A stretch of 64,000 nucleotides of DNA from Actinomycetota bacterium (GCA_023488455.1 JAMDDV010000025.1:25977-89976); one strand, 5' to 3'. Positions 17,927-27,754 are shown, counted from the stretch's first letter. Notes: a model not told the origin generated them from the sequence alone. Made by a program: numbers and translations.

Positions 17927-18592
17927 ATGATGTTACCTGGGTGGGAAATAATAGATCTCTCACATCGGCTTGTGCCTGGTGACGAGAGGTTTCGGCTGGA
18001 AATAGAAAAATATTTTGTAGATGAATATATCCCTGGTTATAAAAGAAAGCCAGATGAATGGTACATAATGGAGGAAGTCAGATTATCCAGCCATATTGGC
18101 ACACATATTGAAGCTCCTTTCCACCATATTGAGAGCGGAGCGGATGTTTCTAGGCTCAACCTTAGCACTTTCATTGGCGAAGCCTGTCTTGTCAATATAG
18201 TGGGAATAGGCGAATCTGAGCCGATTTGCGTAGAGGATCTTGTTACGTTTGATGATTTGATTAAACCTGGGGATATTGTTCTGATAAGATCAGATTTTAG
18301 TAAATACTTCAATACTCCGAAATACAAAAACAGACCATATTTTGAGAAAGAAGCGATTACATGGTTAGCGGATAAGCAGATCAAGTTACTTGGAATAGAT
18401 TTTTCTGGAATTGAAAATAAAGCAAGCGATATCCAGGAAAATCACATCTCACTTTTTAAAAGAAATATTCCTTTAATTGAAGATTTAAATAATCTTGAAG
18501 CCATAACAAGAGAACGGTTTCTTTTTGTTTGTTTGCCACTATTTATAGAAGGATTGGATTCTTCGCCGCTCAGGCCGATTGCATTAGTGTGA
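17927..18592 (+). CDS. Cyclase-family metal-dependent hydrolase (kynurenine formamidase-like)
   Basis: A 221-residue member of the cyclase/KynB fold. The metal motif appears as SSHIGTHIEAPFHH near residue 57, with Glu where many relatives have Asp (HxGTHxDxPxH). The opening WEIIDLSHRLVPGDE and the ending LPLFIEGLDSSPLRPIAL are usual for the family. Members hydrolyse amides, lactones or cyclic compounds. In this cluster a lactone or amide of a sugar acid is a reasonable substrate, but that is inference. Sixteen bases after the fused E1 gene, ATG with a GGAG SD. Confidence 0.82.
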   Translation: MMLPGWEIIDLSHRLVPGDERFRLEIEKYFVDEYIPGYKRKPDEWYIMEEVRLSSHIGTHIEAPFHHIESGADVSRLNLSTFIGEACLVNIVGIGESEPICVEDLVTFDDLIKPGDIVLIRSDFSKYFNTPKYKNRPYFEKEAITWLADKQIKLLGIDFSGIENKASDIQENHISLFKRNIPLIEDLNNLEAITRERFLFVCLPLFIEGLDSSPLRPIALV

Positions 18593-18650
18593 AGGTTATA
18601 TTTAAAGATTCTAAAAATGAAATATGAAAACAAAATGAAGGGGAATCTGG

Positions 18651-19994
18651 ATGCTAAACCCAATGTATGATCCAGTTGTTTTTAATAATGAAATAGAAAG
18701 CTTAGATTCAGGAAAGTATTTCATAGTCACTTTCTACTTTGAAAATGAAAGGGAACCAGGGGAGTTCATAGATCATCTTGCAATGATTCAGAGAGCTGGT
18801 CTTTTAGGCTCAACTGGTGCATGGGTAAAACTGGAAGATGAAACTGATGATGTAAGAGAGAGGCTTTGTTTCAAAATTGTTGGTTATTACCAGTTACCAT
18901 CAGTCGAAAATGTAAAAAAAGCGGTTGTTCAGATTGCCTACCCGATTGAAGCATATAATTCAGATAATTTAAATATTCCTACTCTTTTAATGGCTCCTGT
19001 TGGGAATATTCTAATGTATCCAGGAAAGTGCCTTGTTCTGGGAATTAGTTTCCCGAAATTACTTGTTGAGCAGTTTAAAGGGCCAAAATTTGGCATTAAT
19101 GGTATAAGAAATCTAGTTAATGTTCAGGATAGGCCGCTTCTTATGGTTGTATCGAAACCTAAAATTGGAATGAGCCCTAAAGAAACTGCCCAGCAGGTAT
19201 ATGAATGCGCAATAGCAGGTGCAGATCTATTTAAAGATGATGAAGGAATGACTGAAACCTGGAACTCAAGATTCGATGAGAGGCTCAATACAGTGGTTGA
19301 AGCCTTACATAAAGCTGAAAGTAAGACAGGAAAAAAAACCTTGTACTTTATAACAGTTACAGATGAAGTTGATAGGGTTATGGGAAAGGCAGCTAGAGCA
19401 ATGAAAAGAGGGGCAACTGGATTCTTGCTCTGCTGCTCTACTGGTTGGTCACAACTCAGGGTAATGGCTGAAAGTCATGAAATTGATGTTCCTATCCTTT
19501 ATCATTTGACCACTTGCTCTGTCTATTTAGAGCGAATGAGTTTTACTGTCTTTAACAAGATCTCGAGATTGTGTGGAGCTGATATTTTAATTATCCCACC
19601 TTTCTGGGGAACCCTACCAATTACTACTCTTGAAGACGAGTTGAGATCTGTTCAAGTCCTAAAATCAAAATTTTTCCAAATCAAGCCAAGCTTTCCAATG
19701 GTTGGTGGAGGAGTCTATCTGGGGATGGTTCCATCTATTTGGAATCAGTATGGGATAGATGTTATTTTTGAGGCTGGTGGAGGTATTTTTGGACACCCAA
19801 GCGGAATGCAGGCAGGATGTGAGGCTTTTCACCAGGCTTTCAATGCAATGAAAGAGGGAAAATCTTTAGAACAAGCCTCAAAGGAAAAGGAAAACACATA
19901 CTTATTAGAAGCTCTTCAGAAATGGGGTGAATTAGATAGACCAACTATGCCGAATGATGGTCTGTTTAATAAATGGGGCTCTAAAAGGCTTTAA
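18651..19994 (+). CDS. RuBisCO-like protein (form IV)
   Basis: A 447-residue homologue of the RuBisCO large chain. Retained are K169 and K171 of SKPKIGMSPK (RuBisCO K175, K177), the carbamylation and metal triad K195-D197-E198 in FKDDEG, H285 (H294) and the phosphate-binding AGGGIFGHPSG. Changed are Arg295 (Leu286), Ser379 (Gly352), and the loop-6 GKLEG lysine, which I cannot find. It can therefore form the Mg-enediolate but should not fix CO2. Known RLPs include an enolase and an isomerase of methionine salvage and enzymes acting on 3-oxo-isoapionate 4-phosphate in apiose breakdown. The sugar importer, kinase and RpiB neighbours favour a branched or C4-C6 sugar substrate (inference). Confidence 0.88.
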   Translation: MLNPMYDPVVFNNEIESLDSGKYFIVTFYFENEREPGEFIDHLAMIQRAGLLGSTGAWVKLEDETDDVRERLCFKIVGYYQLPSVENVKKAVVQIAYPIEAYNSDNLNIPTLLMAPVGNILMYPGKCLVLGISFPKLLVEQFKGPKFGINGIRNLVNVQDRPLLMVVSKPKIGMSPKETAQQVYECAIAGADLFKDDEGMTETWNSRFDERLNTVVEALHKAESKTGKKTLYFITVTDEVDRVMGKAARAMKRGATGFLLCCSTGWSQLRVMAESHEIDVPILYHLTTCSVYLERMSFTVFNKISRLCGADILIIPPFWGTLPITTLEDELRSVQVLKSKFFQIKPSFPMVGGGVYLGMVPSIWNQYGIDVIFEAGGGIFGHPSGMQAGCEAFHQAFNAMKEGKSLEQASKEKENTYLLEALQKWGELDRPTMPNDGLFNKWGSKRL

Positions 19995-20046
19995 TTAATT
20001 ATTCTTTATTTGATGGAAATATTAGCTACTTATAAAGGAAAAAATA

Positions 20047-21120
20047 ATGACCGAAGAACATTTTTCTAAACGAGGTTTGAATGAGGAGAATGTAGTATCT
20101 GGTACTAAGACTAGTCAGACAGGCGTCCTACCAACAAACTTCTATGGAAGACTAAGAGTATTCATACGAAAGATATTTAGAGCAAGAGAGATGGGTATCC
20201 TGGTAGCTACTGTGGCTCTCGCCATAGCCCTTACTTTTGCGACTCCATATTTTTTAACAGCTAAAAATTTGCTTAATGTGGCTAGACAAACTTCACTCAT
20301 TGCCATCATTGCAGTAGGGGTGACTTTCCTCCTAATCTCTGGGGAGATCGACCTCTCAGTCGGTGGTATATTCGGTCTCACTGGTTGTATAACAGCAATA
20401 GCTATGGTTAATGGGATCAATGTGTGGGTTGCAATATTACTTGGCCTTTTAGCAGGGAGTTTTTTTGGATTTGCCAATGGGATGGTAAGCACCAGATTGG
20501 GAATTCCTGGGGTAATAGTCACGCTTGGGAGCATGGGAATTGCTCGAGGTCTGGCACTGTTAATAACTGGTGGGTGGCCAATTCACATCTCGGAAAGAGA
20601 AGTCCCCGGCGCAGATTTGTTTTTTACTGTTGGGTCGGGAAGATTGTTTGGCACAGTTCCCATGTCAGCGATCTTCATGGTATTGATATTCATCCTCGGT
20701 GGAATATTGCTCTCTCGTACAGTATATGGAATACACGTCTATGCCACAGGTGGTAACCCGAAGAGTGCTATTCTTTCAGGAGTTAATGTTAAAAACACCA
20801 AACTTATTGCATTTGTCATTACTGGGTTCCTTAGTGCTCTAGCAGGGATTCTTGGAACCGCTAATATCGAATCTGGTTCTCCTCTTTCAGGCTCAGGTTA
20901 TGAGCTGGATGTAATCGCCGCTGTCATCATTGGCGGTACAAGTCTGGCAGGAGGGGAGGGATCAGTAGTAGGAACTTTGTTGGGAGCGATCATAATGAAC
21001 TTCATCCGTAATGGGCTTGTGCTCTTGGGTGTAGAACCATACACCCAGATGGTAGTTGTGGGTTTCATAATAATCTTTGCTGTCATGATCGATAGAGTCG
21101 TGAATGTAAGACGTACCTGA
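20047..21120 (+). CDS. Ribose-type ABC transporter permease
   Basis: A 357-residue RbsC-family permease with about ten membrane segments after a polar N-terminal extension of some 50 residues. Family marks are the LISGEIDLSVGG segment, the NGMVSTRLGIPGVIVTLGSM loop and YATGGNPKSAILSGVNV, followed by VIIGGTSLAGGEGSVVGTL. It works as a dimer in the inner membrane with the lipoprotein at 21228 and the ATPase at 24635. It lies 52 bases after the RLP gene and is probably in the same transcript. Confidence 0.93.
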   Translation: MTEEHFSKRGLNEENVVSGTKTSQTGVLPTNFYGRLRVFIRKIFRAREMGILVATVALAIALTFATPYFLTAKNLLNVARQTSLIAIIAVGVTFLLISGEIDLSVGGIFGLTGCITAIAMVNGINVWVAILLGLLAGSFFGFANGMVSTRLGIPGVIVTLGSMGIARGLALLITGGWPIHISEREVPGADLFFTVGSGRLFGTVPMSAIFMVLIFILGGILLSRTVYGIHVYATGGNPKSAILSGVNVKNTKLIAFVITGFLSALAGILGTANIESGSPLSGSGYELDVIAAVIIGGTSLAGGEGSVVGTLLGAIIMNFIRNGLVLLGVEPYTQMVVVGFIIIFAVMIDRVVNVRRT

Positions 21121-21227
21121 ACAGTTTCCAACAAGGTATCTTGAGCAAAAAAATTTTGTTAGGGGGTGATATATGGATTGAATACTGAAGTCTATTTTTA
21201 GTAAGGATAAGAGAAGGAGGAAGTCTG

Positions 21228-22247
21228 ATGAAAAGATTTTTAAAATTGGCAGTTGTTGTCTTTGTGGTTATGTTAGTAGCTGTAATTTTCTGGTCATGTA
21301 AACCCGCCGCACCCATAGAAGAATCAGTAACAACTAAAGCAGAAGAAACTACAGCGGCTACAGAGACTACAGCAGCAACAGAAACTACAAAGCCTTTGCG
21401 CTTTGGTTTCGTTTGGCATGAAGTGGGAGGAGAGTTCGGTGTTCCAGTGAAACAAGGTATGGAGGATGCTGCCCAAAAGTTTGGTGTTGAAGCGACATGG
21501 CAGGGTCCAGAGAAACCAGATCCTGAACTTCAGATCCGTATAGTCGAAAGTTTGATTGAAAGTGGAGTCGACGGACTTGCTATCTCTCCATTGGATCCGA
21601 CGTCACTTGTAAAAATCATAGATCAAGCTATGGATGCTGGAATTCCAGTAGTCACATATAATACTGACGCTCCTACATCAAAAAGAATGACTTATATTGG
21701 ACAGATACATTACACTGCAGGAAAGGCAGTAGGAGAAAATCTGCGCCAATTTTTAGAGGGCAAGAAAGGAACTGTTGCGATAATTTCAGAGTATCCAGCA
21801 ATGGTAGAACTCCAGGATAGAGCTCGCGGCGAGCAAGATGCTATAAAAGAATATAATCCTGATCTTAAATTTCTGGAACCATTTGAGATAGGGATTGATC
21901 TTGATAAGGCATATAGCGTGGCTGAAAGTGTATTAGAAGGTAATCCAGATCTTGTTGCTATGCTTGCAGTTGGTGGAGTTGGAACACCCACGGCAGGCCG
22001 AGTTGCTGAGAAGAATGATCTAATTGGGAAGCTAATTGTTGGTGGTTTTGACCTTCTGCCAGATACACTGGAACTAGTCAAGGAGGGCGCCATTCAGGTA
22101 ACAGTAGGACAGAATCCTTATAACCAGGGTTATGAGCCATTACGAATATTGTACGAATACATTGTAAATGGCACCAAACCACCAGAGATCTTTGACACAG
22201 GTGCAGAAGTGGTTACTCAGGACAATATAGATGATTATCTGAAGTAG
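21228..22247 (+). CDS. Sugar-binding protein of the ribose-type ABC transporter
   Basis: A 339-residue periplasmic-binding-protein-like domain (Peripla_BP_4/RbsB family) anchored outside the membrane. Residues 1-24 are a lysine-starting hydrophobic signal ending in FWSC, a plausible though imperfect lipobox with Cys24. A Thr/Glu/Ala-rich linker with three ETTAAT-like repeats follows, then the binding fold (RFGFVWHEVGGEFGVPVKQG, GVDGLAISPLDPTSLVKIID, VGGFDLLPDTLELV). The linker style is seen in Actinomycetota and some other Gram-positive-type lineages. Ligand unknown. Strong SD GGAGGA precedes the ATG. Confidence 0.92.
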   Translation: MKRFLKLAVVVFVVMLVAVIFWSCKPAAPIEESVTTKAEETTAATETTAATETTKPLRFGFVWHEVGGEFGVPVKQGMEDAAQKFGVEATWQGPEKPDPELQIRIVESLIESGVDGLAISPLDPTSLVKIIDQAMDAGIPVVTYNTDAPTSKRMTYIGQIHYTAGKAVGENLRQFLEGKKGTVAIISEYPAMVELQDRARGEQDAIKEYNPDLKFLEPFEIGIDLDKAYSVAESVLEGNPDLVAMLAVGGVGTPTAGRVAEKNDLIGKLIVGGFDLLPDTLELVKEGAIQVTVGQNPYNQGYEPLRILYEYIVNGTKPPEIFDTGAEVVTQDNIDDYLK

Positions 22248-22285
22248 GGTTTGGTAACTGTTATCTTGTAGTGTCTCAGTGATTG

Positions 22286-22332
22286 AGGTGCTCCTTATTA
22301 TGGTTCAACTTTTAGATTTATAAGGAGCACCT
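22286..22332 (+). terminator. Hairpin after the binding-protein gene
   Basis: AGGTGCTCCTTAT (22286-22298) and ATAAGGAGCACCT (22320-22332) form a perfect 13-bp stem with a 21-base loop. No T-run follows, so it is more likely an mRNA 3'-end stabiliser or partial terminator that lets the binding protein be made in excess over the genes downstream, as is common for binding-protein genes. Confidence 0.55.
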
Positions 22333-22356
22333 TGGATTTAAAAATTGAGGAGAGTA

Positions 22357-23610
22357 ATGAAATCAAGAGAAAGAGTCATTACGGCTCTGCAGCATAAAGA
22401 GCCGGATAGAGTACCACGGGATATGGATGGAGGTGTAGCTAGTGGCATCACTGGCATAGCATATAACAGATTGGTACGTCGGCTTGGAATTGATGAAGAA
22501 GCTCATATTTATGATTTGTGGCAACAGTTAGCTAAGCCCAGCATCACTATACTGAAAGCTTTGGAAATTGATTGTGTTCGAGTCGGGCAGCCCATAAACG
22601 AGTGGAAGAGGGGTAAATTACCCGATGGTTCCCCATGTTGGGTCCCCAGATCTTGGAATCCGGAGGAGATGCCCAATGGGTCAAAAGTACAAAAATATAA
22701 AGGTGAAGTAATCGCAAGAATGCCTAAGAATGGTTATTGGTTCGAGCCTGTTTATGCGTTGGACTCCTCTAAGGCTCCGCTGGTTGATGCCACAATAGAT
22801 GATTTGGCTGATTTTACCTGGATGGTACCTTTCTCTTTTGATCGAGTTCCAGATATGCAGCAATTGAACCAAATTGTGGATGGTTTACAGGGGGAAGTAA
22901 AGTGGTGGTATAAGGAAACTGATTTTGCTTTGGTGGGTGCGTTTGGTGCTAGTATATTCGAGACTGCTCAAAGGTTAAGGGGTATGGAACAGTTCTTCAT
23001 TGATCTTATAAAAAATCGTAAATTTGTTGAGGCGTTGTTAGATAGACTCGTCGAAACAAATATAGAGTATGCAAAAAGATATTTAGAGGCAGTGCAAGAT
23101 TGTGTCCAGGTCATAATTGTTGGCGGAGAGGATATTGGTACCCAAACAGGTTTACAGATTAACCCTGAGATATACCGGGAAGTGGTAAAACCGCATCAGA
23201 AGAATTTATGGCAATTCCTAAAACGAAATTCAAGTGCATATTTACAAATACATACATGTGGTAACGTAGAAGAAATAATTGATGATCTCATTGATGCTGG
23301 CATTGATATTCTTAACCCAGTGCAGATATCTGCTGGTATGGACCCTATAAAGTTAAAAGAGCGGTTTGGGACTCGGATTACGTTCTGGGGAGGTGGTGTT
23401 GATACACAACACACTCTGCCCTTTGCTTCTCAGGAAGAGGTAAAAAAAGAGGTTAGGGAAAGAATCGCAGCACTCGCACCGGGAGGCGGTTATGTATTTG
23501 CCCCTGAGCAGAATGTGCAACCTGAAGTACCTGTAGAAAATGTTCTTGCCATGTACCAAGCTGCTGAGATATATGGTCAATATCCGATAGAGAAGCATAA
23601 TCTCTCATGA
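22357..23610 (+). CDS. URO-D-like (uroporphyrinogen decarboxylase family) protein
   Basis: A protein of 417 residues in the URO-D superfamily, opening SRERVITALQHKEPDRVPRD. It has IHTCGNVEEIIDDLIDAG, a His-x-Cys motif like that of zinc/corrinoid-dependent methyltransferases of the MtbA type, and WGGGVDTQHTLPFAS. It is clearly not heme HemE by context. Related genes often sit in sugar and methyl-compound clusters without an assigned reaction. I start at ATG 22357, six bases after GAGGAGAG. Its role in the island is unknown. Confidence 0.8.
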   Translation: MKSRERVITALQHKEPDRVPRDMDGGVASGITGIAYNRLVRRLGIDEEAHIYDLWQQLAKPSITILKALEIDCVRVGQPINEWKRGKLPDGSPCWVPRSWNPEEMPNGSKVQKYKGEVIARMPKNGYWFEPVYALDSSKAPLVDATIDDLADFTWMVPFSFDRVPDMQQLNQIVDGLQGEVKWWYKETDFALVGAFGASIFETAQRLRGMEQFFIDLIKNRKFVEALLDRLVETNIEYAKRYLEAVQDCVQVIIVGGEDIGTQTGLQINPEIYREVVKPHQKNLWQFLKRNSSAYLQIHTCGNVEEIIDDLIDAGIDILNPVQISAGMDPIKLKERFGTRITFWGGGVDTQHTLPFASQEEVKKEVRERIAALAPGGGYVFAPEQNVQPEVPVENVLAMYQAAEIYGQYPIEKHNLS

Positions 23611-23627
23611 CTTAATTAGGAGTATGA

Positions 23628-24608
23628 ATGAACGAGAGAATAAAGTTTGGTAGTGTTTTGGCGCCTTTCGGCAATCCAGCGGATAGATATGTTCTTTCTG
23701 GTTACAAGAAGGAAGTTCCAGTATCTAAGATGCTACAGCAGGTAGCTAAGTTGGGAATTTTGGATGGAGTAGAGCTTATTGGAACATGGCACGTAACGGA
23801 CAAAAATTTGAATCATATCAAAAAAATTGTAAAAGACCTCGGCCTTACTATCTCTTGTATTACCCCAGATATTTGGGCCCAAGCGAAGTGGGGATATGGG
23901 AGTATTTCTGTGCCTAATAAGGGCACGAGAGATGATGCAATAGAAGAAGTGAAGAAAGCTATGGACTTTGCAGTAGAGCTTGGTTGCCAATTTGTAGATG
24001 TTTGGCTAGCTCAAGATGGATATGACTATCCTTTTCAGACGGATTACACTCAAGCTTGGGAAAATATAGTGTTAGCATTGAGAGAATGTGCTGATTACCG
24101 TAAAGATGTAAAACTGCTGATTGAATATAAGATCAAGGAGCCGAGGACACATTGTTTTATTGGAACAGCTGCTAAGACGTTGCTACTTATAAACGAACTC
24201 AATAAAGGAAATGTGGGCGTACTCGTCGATGTTGGTCATGCATGGATGGCTTACGAGAATGTGGCTGAATCCATTGCACTATTAAAGCGGTCGGGTGATA
24301 AATTATGGTACATGCATTTTAACGATAACTACCAACTTTGGGATGATGATATGATAGCCGGTTCTTTACATATTGTTGAATACCTTGAACTTCTTTATTG
24401 GCTGGATAGAACAGAATATAACGGCTGGTTTGTACTTGATATCTTTCCGTATCGCGAAGATGGAATTCAGGCTGTAAGAGAAAGCATTGATTGGCTAAAA
24501 GGTTTGAGGACTGTTCTTGGAAAGGTTGACTCACAAATCATCGAGGAGACAATAAGAAGTAGAGATGGAGTTAAAGCCTCACAGCTTGTAAGGAAAATGC
24601 TTTTTTGA
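23628..24608 (+). CDS. Xylose-isomerase-like TIM-barrel sugar (phosphate) isomerase/epimerase
   Basis: A 326-residue AP-endonuclease-2-family TIM barrel. Likely metal ligands are in LLIEYKIKEPRTH (Glu), VLVDVGHAW (Asp and His), WYMHFNDNYQLWDDD (His, Asp) and the final WFVLDIFPYRED, with Asp where isomerases usually have Glu. The family includes rhamnose and xylose isomerases, epimerases and the 3-oxo-isoapionate decarboxylase OiaC. The exact reaction cannot be read here. It follows the URO-D gene after 17 bases and overlaps the upstream end of the ATPase frame. Confidence 0.82.
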   Translation: MNERIKFGSVLAPFGNPADRYVLSGYKKEVPVSKMLQQVAKLGILDGVELIGTWHVTDKNLNHIKKIVKDLGLTISCITPDIWAQAKWGYGSISVPNKGTRDDAIEEVKKAMDFAVELGCQFVDVWLAQDGYDYPFQTDYTQAWENIVLALRECADYRKDVKLLIEYKIKEPRTHCFIGTAAKTLLLINELNKGNVGVLVDVGHAWMAYENVAESIALLKRSGDKLWYMHFNDNYQLWDDDMIAGSLHIVEYLELLYWLDRTEYNGWFVLDIFPYREDGIQAVRESIDWLKGLRTVLGKVDSQIIEETIRSRDGVKASQLVRKMLF

Positions 24609-24634
24609 TTTTTGAAAAAGAATGGAGTGCTTTC

Positions 24635-26149
24635 GTGGATCTAAATGAATATATAGTTGAATTCTCTAATGTTTCCAAGCGCTTTGTAAATGTTCAAGCT
24701 CTGGAGGATGTAAGCTTTGGAATAAAAAGTAACCAGGTGCATGCAGTGGTTGGCGAGAATGGTGCCGGTAAATCGACTTTGATGAATATCCTAGCAGGCG
24801 TATTCCCCCCTACCAAAGGCCAGATTATGTTGAGAGGCAAGCCTATTCGGATTATTAACGTTAAACATGCTCAGACTCTCGGCATTGGTGTTGTTTATCA
24901 AGAGCTGAATCTCTGTCCAAGCTTGACTGTAGCAGAAAATATTTTTCTTGGTCGCGAGATTCAGACTGCCAAGATGTTCGCTGATCGCTCGACAATGCTT
25001 AAAGAAACAAAAAAATTATTAGATCTACTGGGAATTGAGTTGAGTCCTAATGTTCGTGTACGGGAGCTATCAGTAGCAAAACAGCAAATGACAGAAATCG
25101 CAAAGGCACTTTCACTGGGTGCAAAAATACTCATTTTAGATGAACCCAACTCTGCACTTACTGAACGTGAAACGGAAATCCTTTTTGATATCATTCATGG
25201 CTTAAGGGTCCGGGGTACTACTATTATATATGTTTCTCACAAGCTGTCAGAGGTATTAAAAATTGCTGACCAAATTACTATACTTCGCGATGGGCGACAT
25301 ATAGCGACATTGAGTCGTAAAGAGACAAATATAGATCAGGTAATCCACATGATGATTGGTCGTAATATAACCGATTTATTCCCTGAGCATAAAACCAAAG
25401 AAGAGGATGAAAGATCAGGTGATCTGCTAGAGGTCAGAAATCTTTCCAAGAGCGGACGATTCAGGAACATTAGTTTTAAGATAACACAAGGAGAAGTTGT
25501 AGGATTTTCAGGTTTGGCAGGCGCTGGTCGCCGATCAGTAGTTAGAGCAATTTTTGGTTTGGAGAAGTTCGATAGTGGGGAAATTCTGATGAATGGAAGG
25601 CGAGTAGATATAAAGTCACCATCCCGGGCGATTAAACTTGGACTAGGTTTTGTTCCTTCAGATAGACGTGGAGAAGGTATTTTGCCAAGGATGCCAGTTA
25701 GAGAAAACATTACGCTTATCGAACTAAAAAAGTTAGTTAAATGGGGCTTATTGAACAGGCTGAGAATGGATACCTTTGCACAAACATACATAGACAGATT
25801 GAGCATTAGGACTCCTGACCTTAGCACAAAAGCTGCAAACTTATCTGGTGGCAACCAGCAGAAAGTCGTGGTTGCTAGAATGATTGCCATTAAACCCAAA
25901 ATACTGATTCTAGATGAACCAACACAAGGAATTGATGTAGGTACAAAAGCAGAAATTCACAAGATGTTAAGGCAGCTTGCCGATCAGGGGCTGGGTGTTT
26001 TGATGATATCTTCTGAACTGCCCGAGATTTTGGGAATGAGCGACCGCATAATTGTCATGCACGAAGGGCAAATTACGGGTCACTTTAGTGGACAAGAAGC
26101 CACAGAACAAAAAATAATGGAATGTGCGACTGGCGTTACAGTACATTGA
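24635..26149 (+). CDS. Ribose-type ABC transporter ATP-binding protein (two ABC domains)
   Basis: A chain of 504 residues with tandem ABC domains of the RbsA/MglA family. Domain 1 has an intact Walker A GENGAGKST, signature LSVAKQQM and Walker B ILILDEPNSAL. Domain 2 has a degenerate Walker A, GLAGAGRRS, with signature LSGGNQQK and ILILDEPTQGID; this asymmetry is normal for the family. I start at GTG 24635, seven bases after GGAG; TTG 24605 is in frame and would overlap the previous stop. It partners the permease at 20047, from which it is separated by three genes. Confidence 0.9.
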   Translation: MDLNEYIVEFSNVSKRFVNVQALEDVSFGIKSNQVHAVVGENGAGKSTLMNILAGVFPPTKGQIMLRGKPIRIINVKHAQTLGIGVVYQELNLCPSLTVAENIFLGREIQTAKMFADRSTMLKETKKLLDLLGIELSPNVRVRELSVAKQQMTEIAKALSLGAKILILDEPNSALTERETEILFDIIHGLRVRGTTIIYVSHKLSEVLKIADQITILRDGRHIATLSRKETNIDQVIHMMIGRNITDLFPEHKTKEEDERSGDLLEVRNLSKSGRFRNISFKITQGEVVGFSGLAGAGRRSVVRAIFGLEKFDSGEILMNGRRVDIKSPSRAIKLGLGFVPSDRRGEGILPRMPVRENITLIELKKLVKWGLLNRLRMDTFAQTYIDRLSIRTPDLSTKAANLSGGNQQKVVVARMIAIKPKILILDEPTQGIDVGTKAEIHKMLRQLADQGLGVLMISSELPEILGMSDRIIVMHEGQITGHFSGQEATEQKIMECATGVTVH

Positions 26150-26200
26150 GTTTGAACTGCGCTATCGACTTTCATCTTTAATCAAAGGATAAGGTAATTA

Positions 26201-27754
26201 ATGAGTTTGCTTGGTATCGATGTGGGTACGACTGGATGCAAGGCTGTGGCATTCAATTTAGAAGGACGGGTTCTAGGTCATGCCTATAAGGAATATGAAC
26301 TCGTCTCACCCTATTCTGGCTGGGTTGAACTTAACCCCTTAGATGTGTGGAGAGTGGTTAAATTAGTTGTGGCCCAAGCGGTTGCAATGGTAGGCGATGA
26401 CCGGGTTGAAGCTTTAAGCCTATCAGTATTAGGAGAAGCAGTTATACCGGTGGCAAAAACTGGTGAAATTCTGTATAACGCGGTTACCTCTCCCGATAAT
26501 CGCTCTATAAAACAAAGCCAAACTATGGAGAAAAAGCTGGGACATAGAAAAATATATTCGATAACTGGACAGCCAATCCATCCCTCTCATACCCTTAATA
26601 AAATATTGTGGTTCTTGGAAGAGAGGCCGGATATTTTCGCTAAAACATGGAAGTTCCTTCTATTTGAGGATTTCTTGTTTTTTAAGATGGGCTTAAGACC
26701 TACTTTAGATTATTCACTTGCATCGCGTACTCTTGCTTTTGATATTCATAAAAAGAGGTGGTCAGAGCAGATATTGAGTTATTCAGGAATTAGTGCAGAC
26801 TTTCTAGCAGATGTCTTACCTTCGGGCGAGCCAATAGGTGAAATACCGAGTCAAGTGATCGATGAAATGGGCTTATCTGGCAGGGTAATAGCTGTCACTG
26901 GTGGTCATGACCAACTTGTTGCTGCGTTGGGAGCGGGTCTAATAAATGAAGGGATGGCTGTTGACTCTCACGGAACAACTGAGTGCGTGACAGTTGGCTT
27001 TAATCATGCTCCTAATTTAAGCAGTTTGCTGAAACATAATTATCCTTATTATTGCCACGTAAGGCCGGATATGTACGTATCTATAGCATTCAATTACACC
27101 GCGGGAAATCTTTTACGCTGGTATCGGGATAATTTTGGGTTTCAGGAAATAGACATCAGTAAGAAAACTGGGCGCGATGTGTATGAAATTATCCTTGGGG
27201 AAGCGGTAGATGGCCCTACAAATCTTTTTATTTTGCCTTATTTTGCTGCTAGCGGGACACCATATATGGATGCTCTTGCAAGTGGAGCAGTTATAGGACT
27301 GACATTAGAGACCAAAAGGGCTGATCTAATAAGAGCCATTATGGAAAGCACTTGTTATGAGTTGAAACTTAATCTTGAACTTTTAGAGGAATCATCTATC
27401 GGTATAGAGGAACTAAGAGCAGTGGGTGGTGCAGCAAGATCACATTCCTGGCTACAGCTAAAGGCAGATATCTGTGATAAGTGTTTTCATTCATTAGGTG
27501 TGGAAGAAGTCGGTTGTTTAGGGGCAGCGATTCTTGCTGGATACGGAGCTGGCATCTTTGACTCTTTTGAGGTGGCTCTTGATCAGATGTTAACTATAAG
27601 GGAGACTTTTGAGCCTGATCAAAAAAGGAATGCTCAATATGTAAAGCGGTACGATCTTTACAAGGAACTCTATCCAAGAATTAAACCGCTGAGTCATCGA
27701 ATTGCTACCATTAGAGAACCAGAAGGAATTAATTATGATGCAAAAAAAAGATAA
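26201..27754 (+). CDS. FGGY-family carbohydrate kinase
   Basis: A 517-residue sugar kinase with the FGGY_N start LGIDVGTTGCKAVAF, the mid-chain AVTGGHDQLVAALGAG and the FGGY_C adenosine site ELRAVGGAARSHSWLQLKAD. It is nearest to xylulokinase/gluconokinase-like members; the substrate may be a ketose, sugar acid or polyol. It should phosphorylate the imported or isomerised sugar. AAAGGATAAGG precedes the ATG. The end overlaps the next gene by 20 bases, so expression is coupled with the E1 genes. Confidence 0.9.
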   Translation: MSLLGIDVGTTGCKAVAFNLEGRVLGHAYKEYELVSPYSGWVELNPLDVWRVVKLVVAQAVAMVGDDRVEALSLSVLGEAVIPVAKTGEILYNAVTSPDNRSIKQSQTMEKKLGHRKIYSITGQPIHPSHTLNKILWFLEERPDIFAKTWKFLLFEDFLFFKMGLRPTLDYSLASRTLAFDIHKKRWSEQILSYSGISADFLADVLPSGEPIGEIPSQVIDEMGLSGRVIAVTGGHDQLVAALGAGLINEGMAVDSHGTTECVTVGFNHAPNLSSLLKHNYPYYCHVRPDMYVSIAFNYTAGNLLRWYRDNFGFQEIDISKKTGRDVYEIILGEAVDGPTNLFILPYFAASGTPYMDALASGAVIGLTLETKRADLIRAIMESTCYELKLNLELLEESSIGIEELRAVGGAARSHSWLQLKADICDKCFHSLGVEEVGCLGAAILAGYGAGIFDSFEVALDQMLTIRETFEPDQKRNAQYVKRYDLYKELYPRIKPLSHRIATIREPEGINYDAKKR

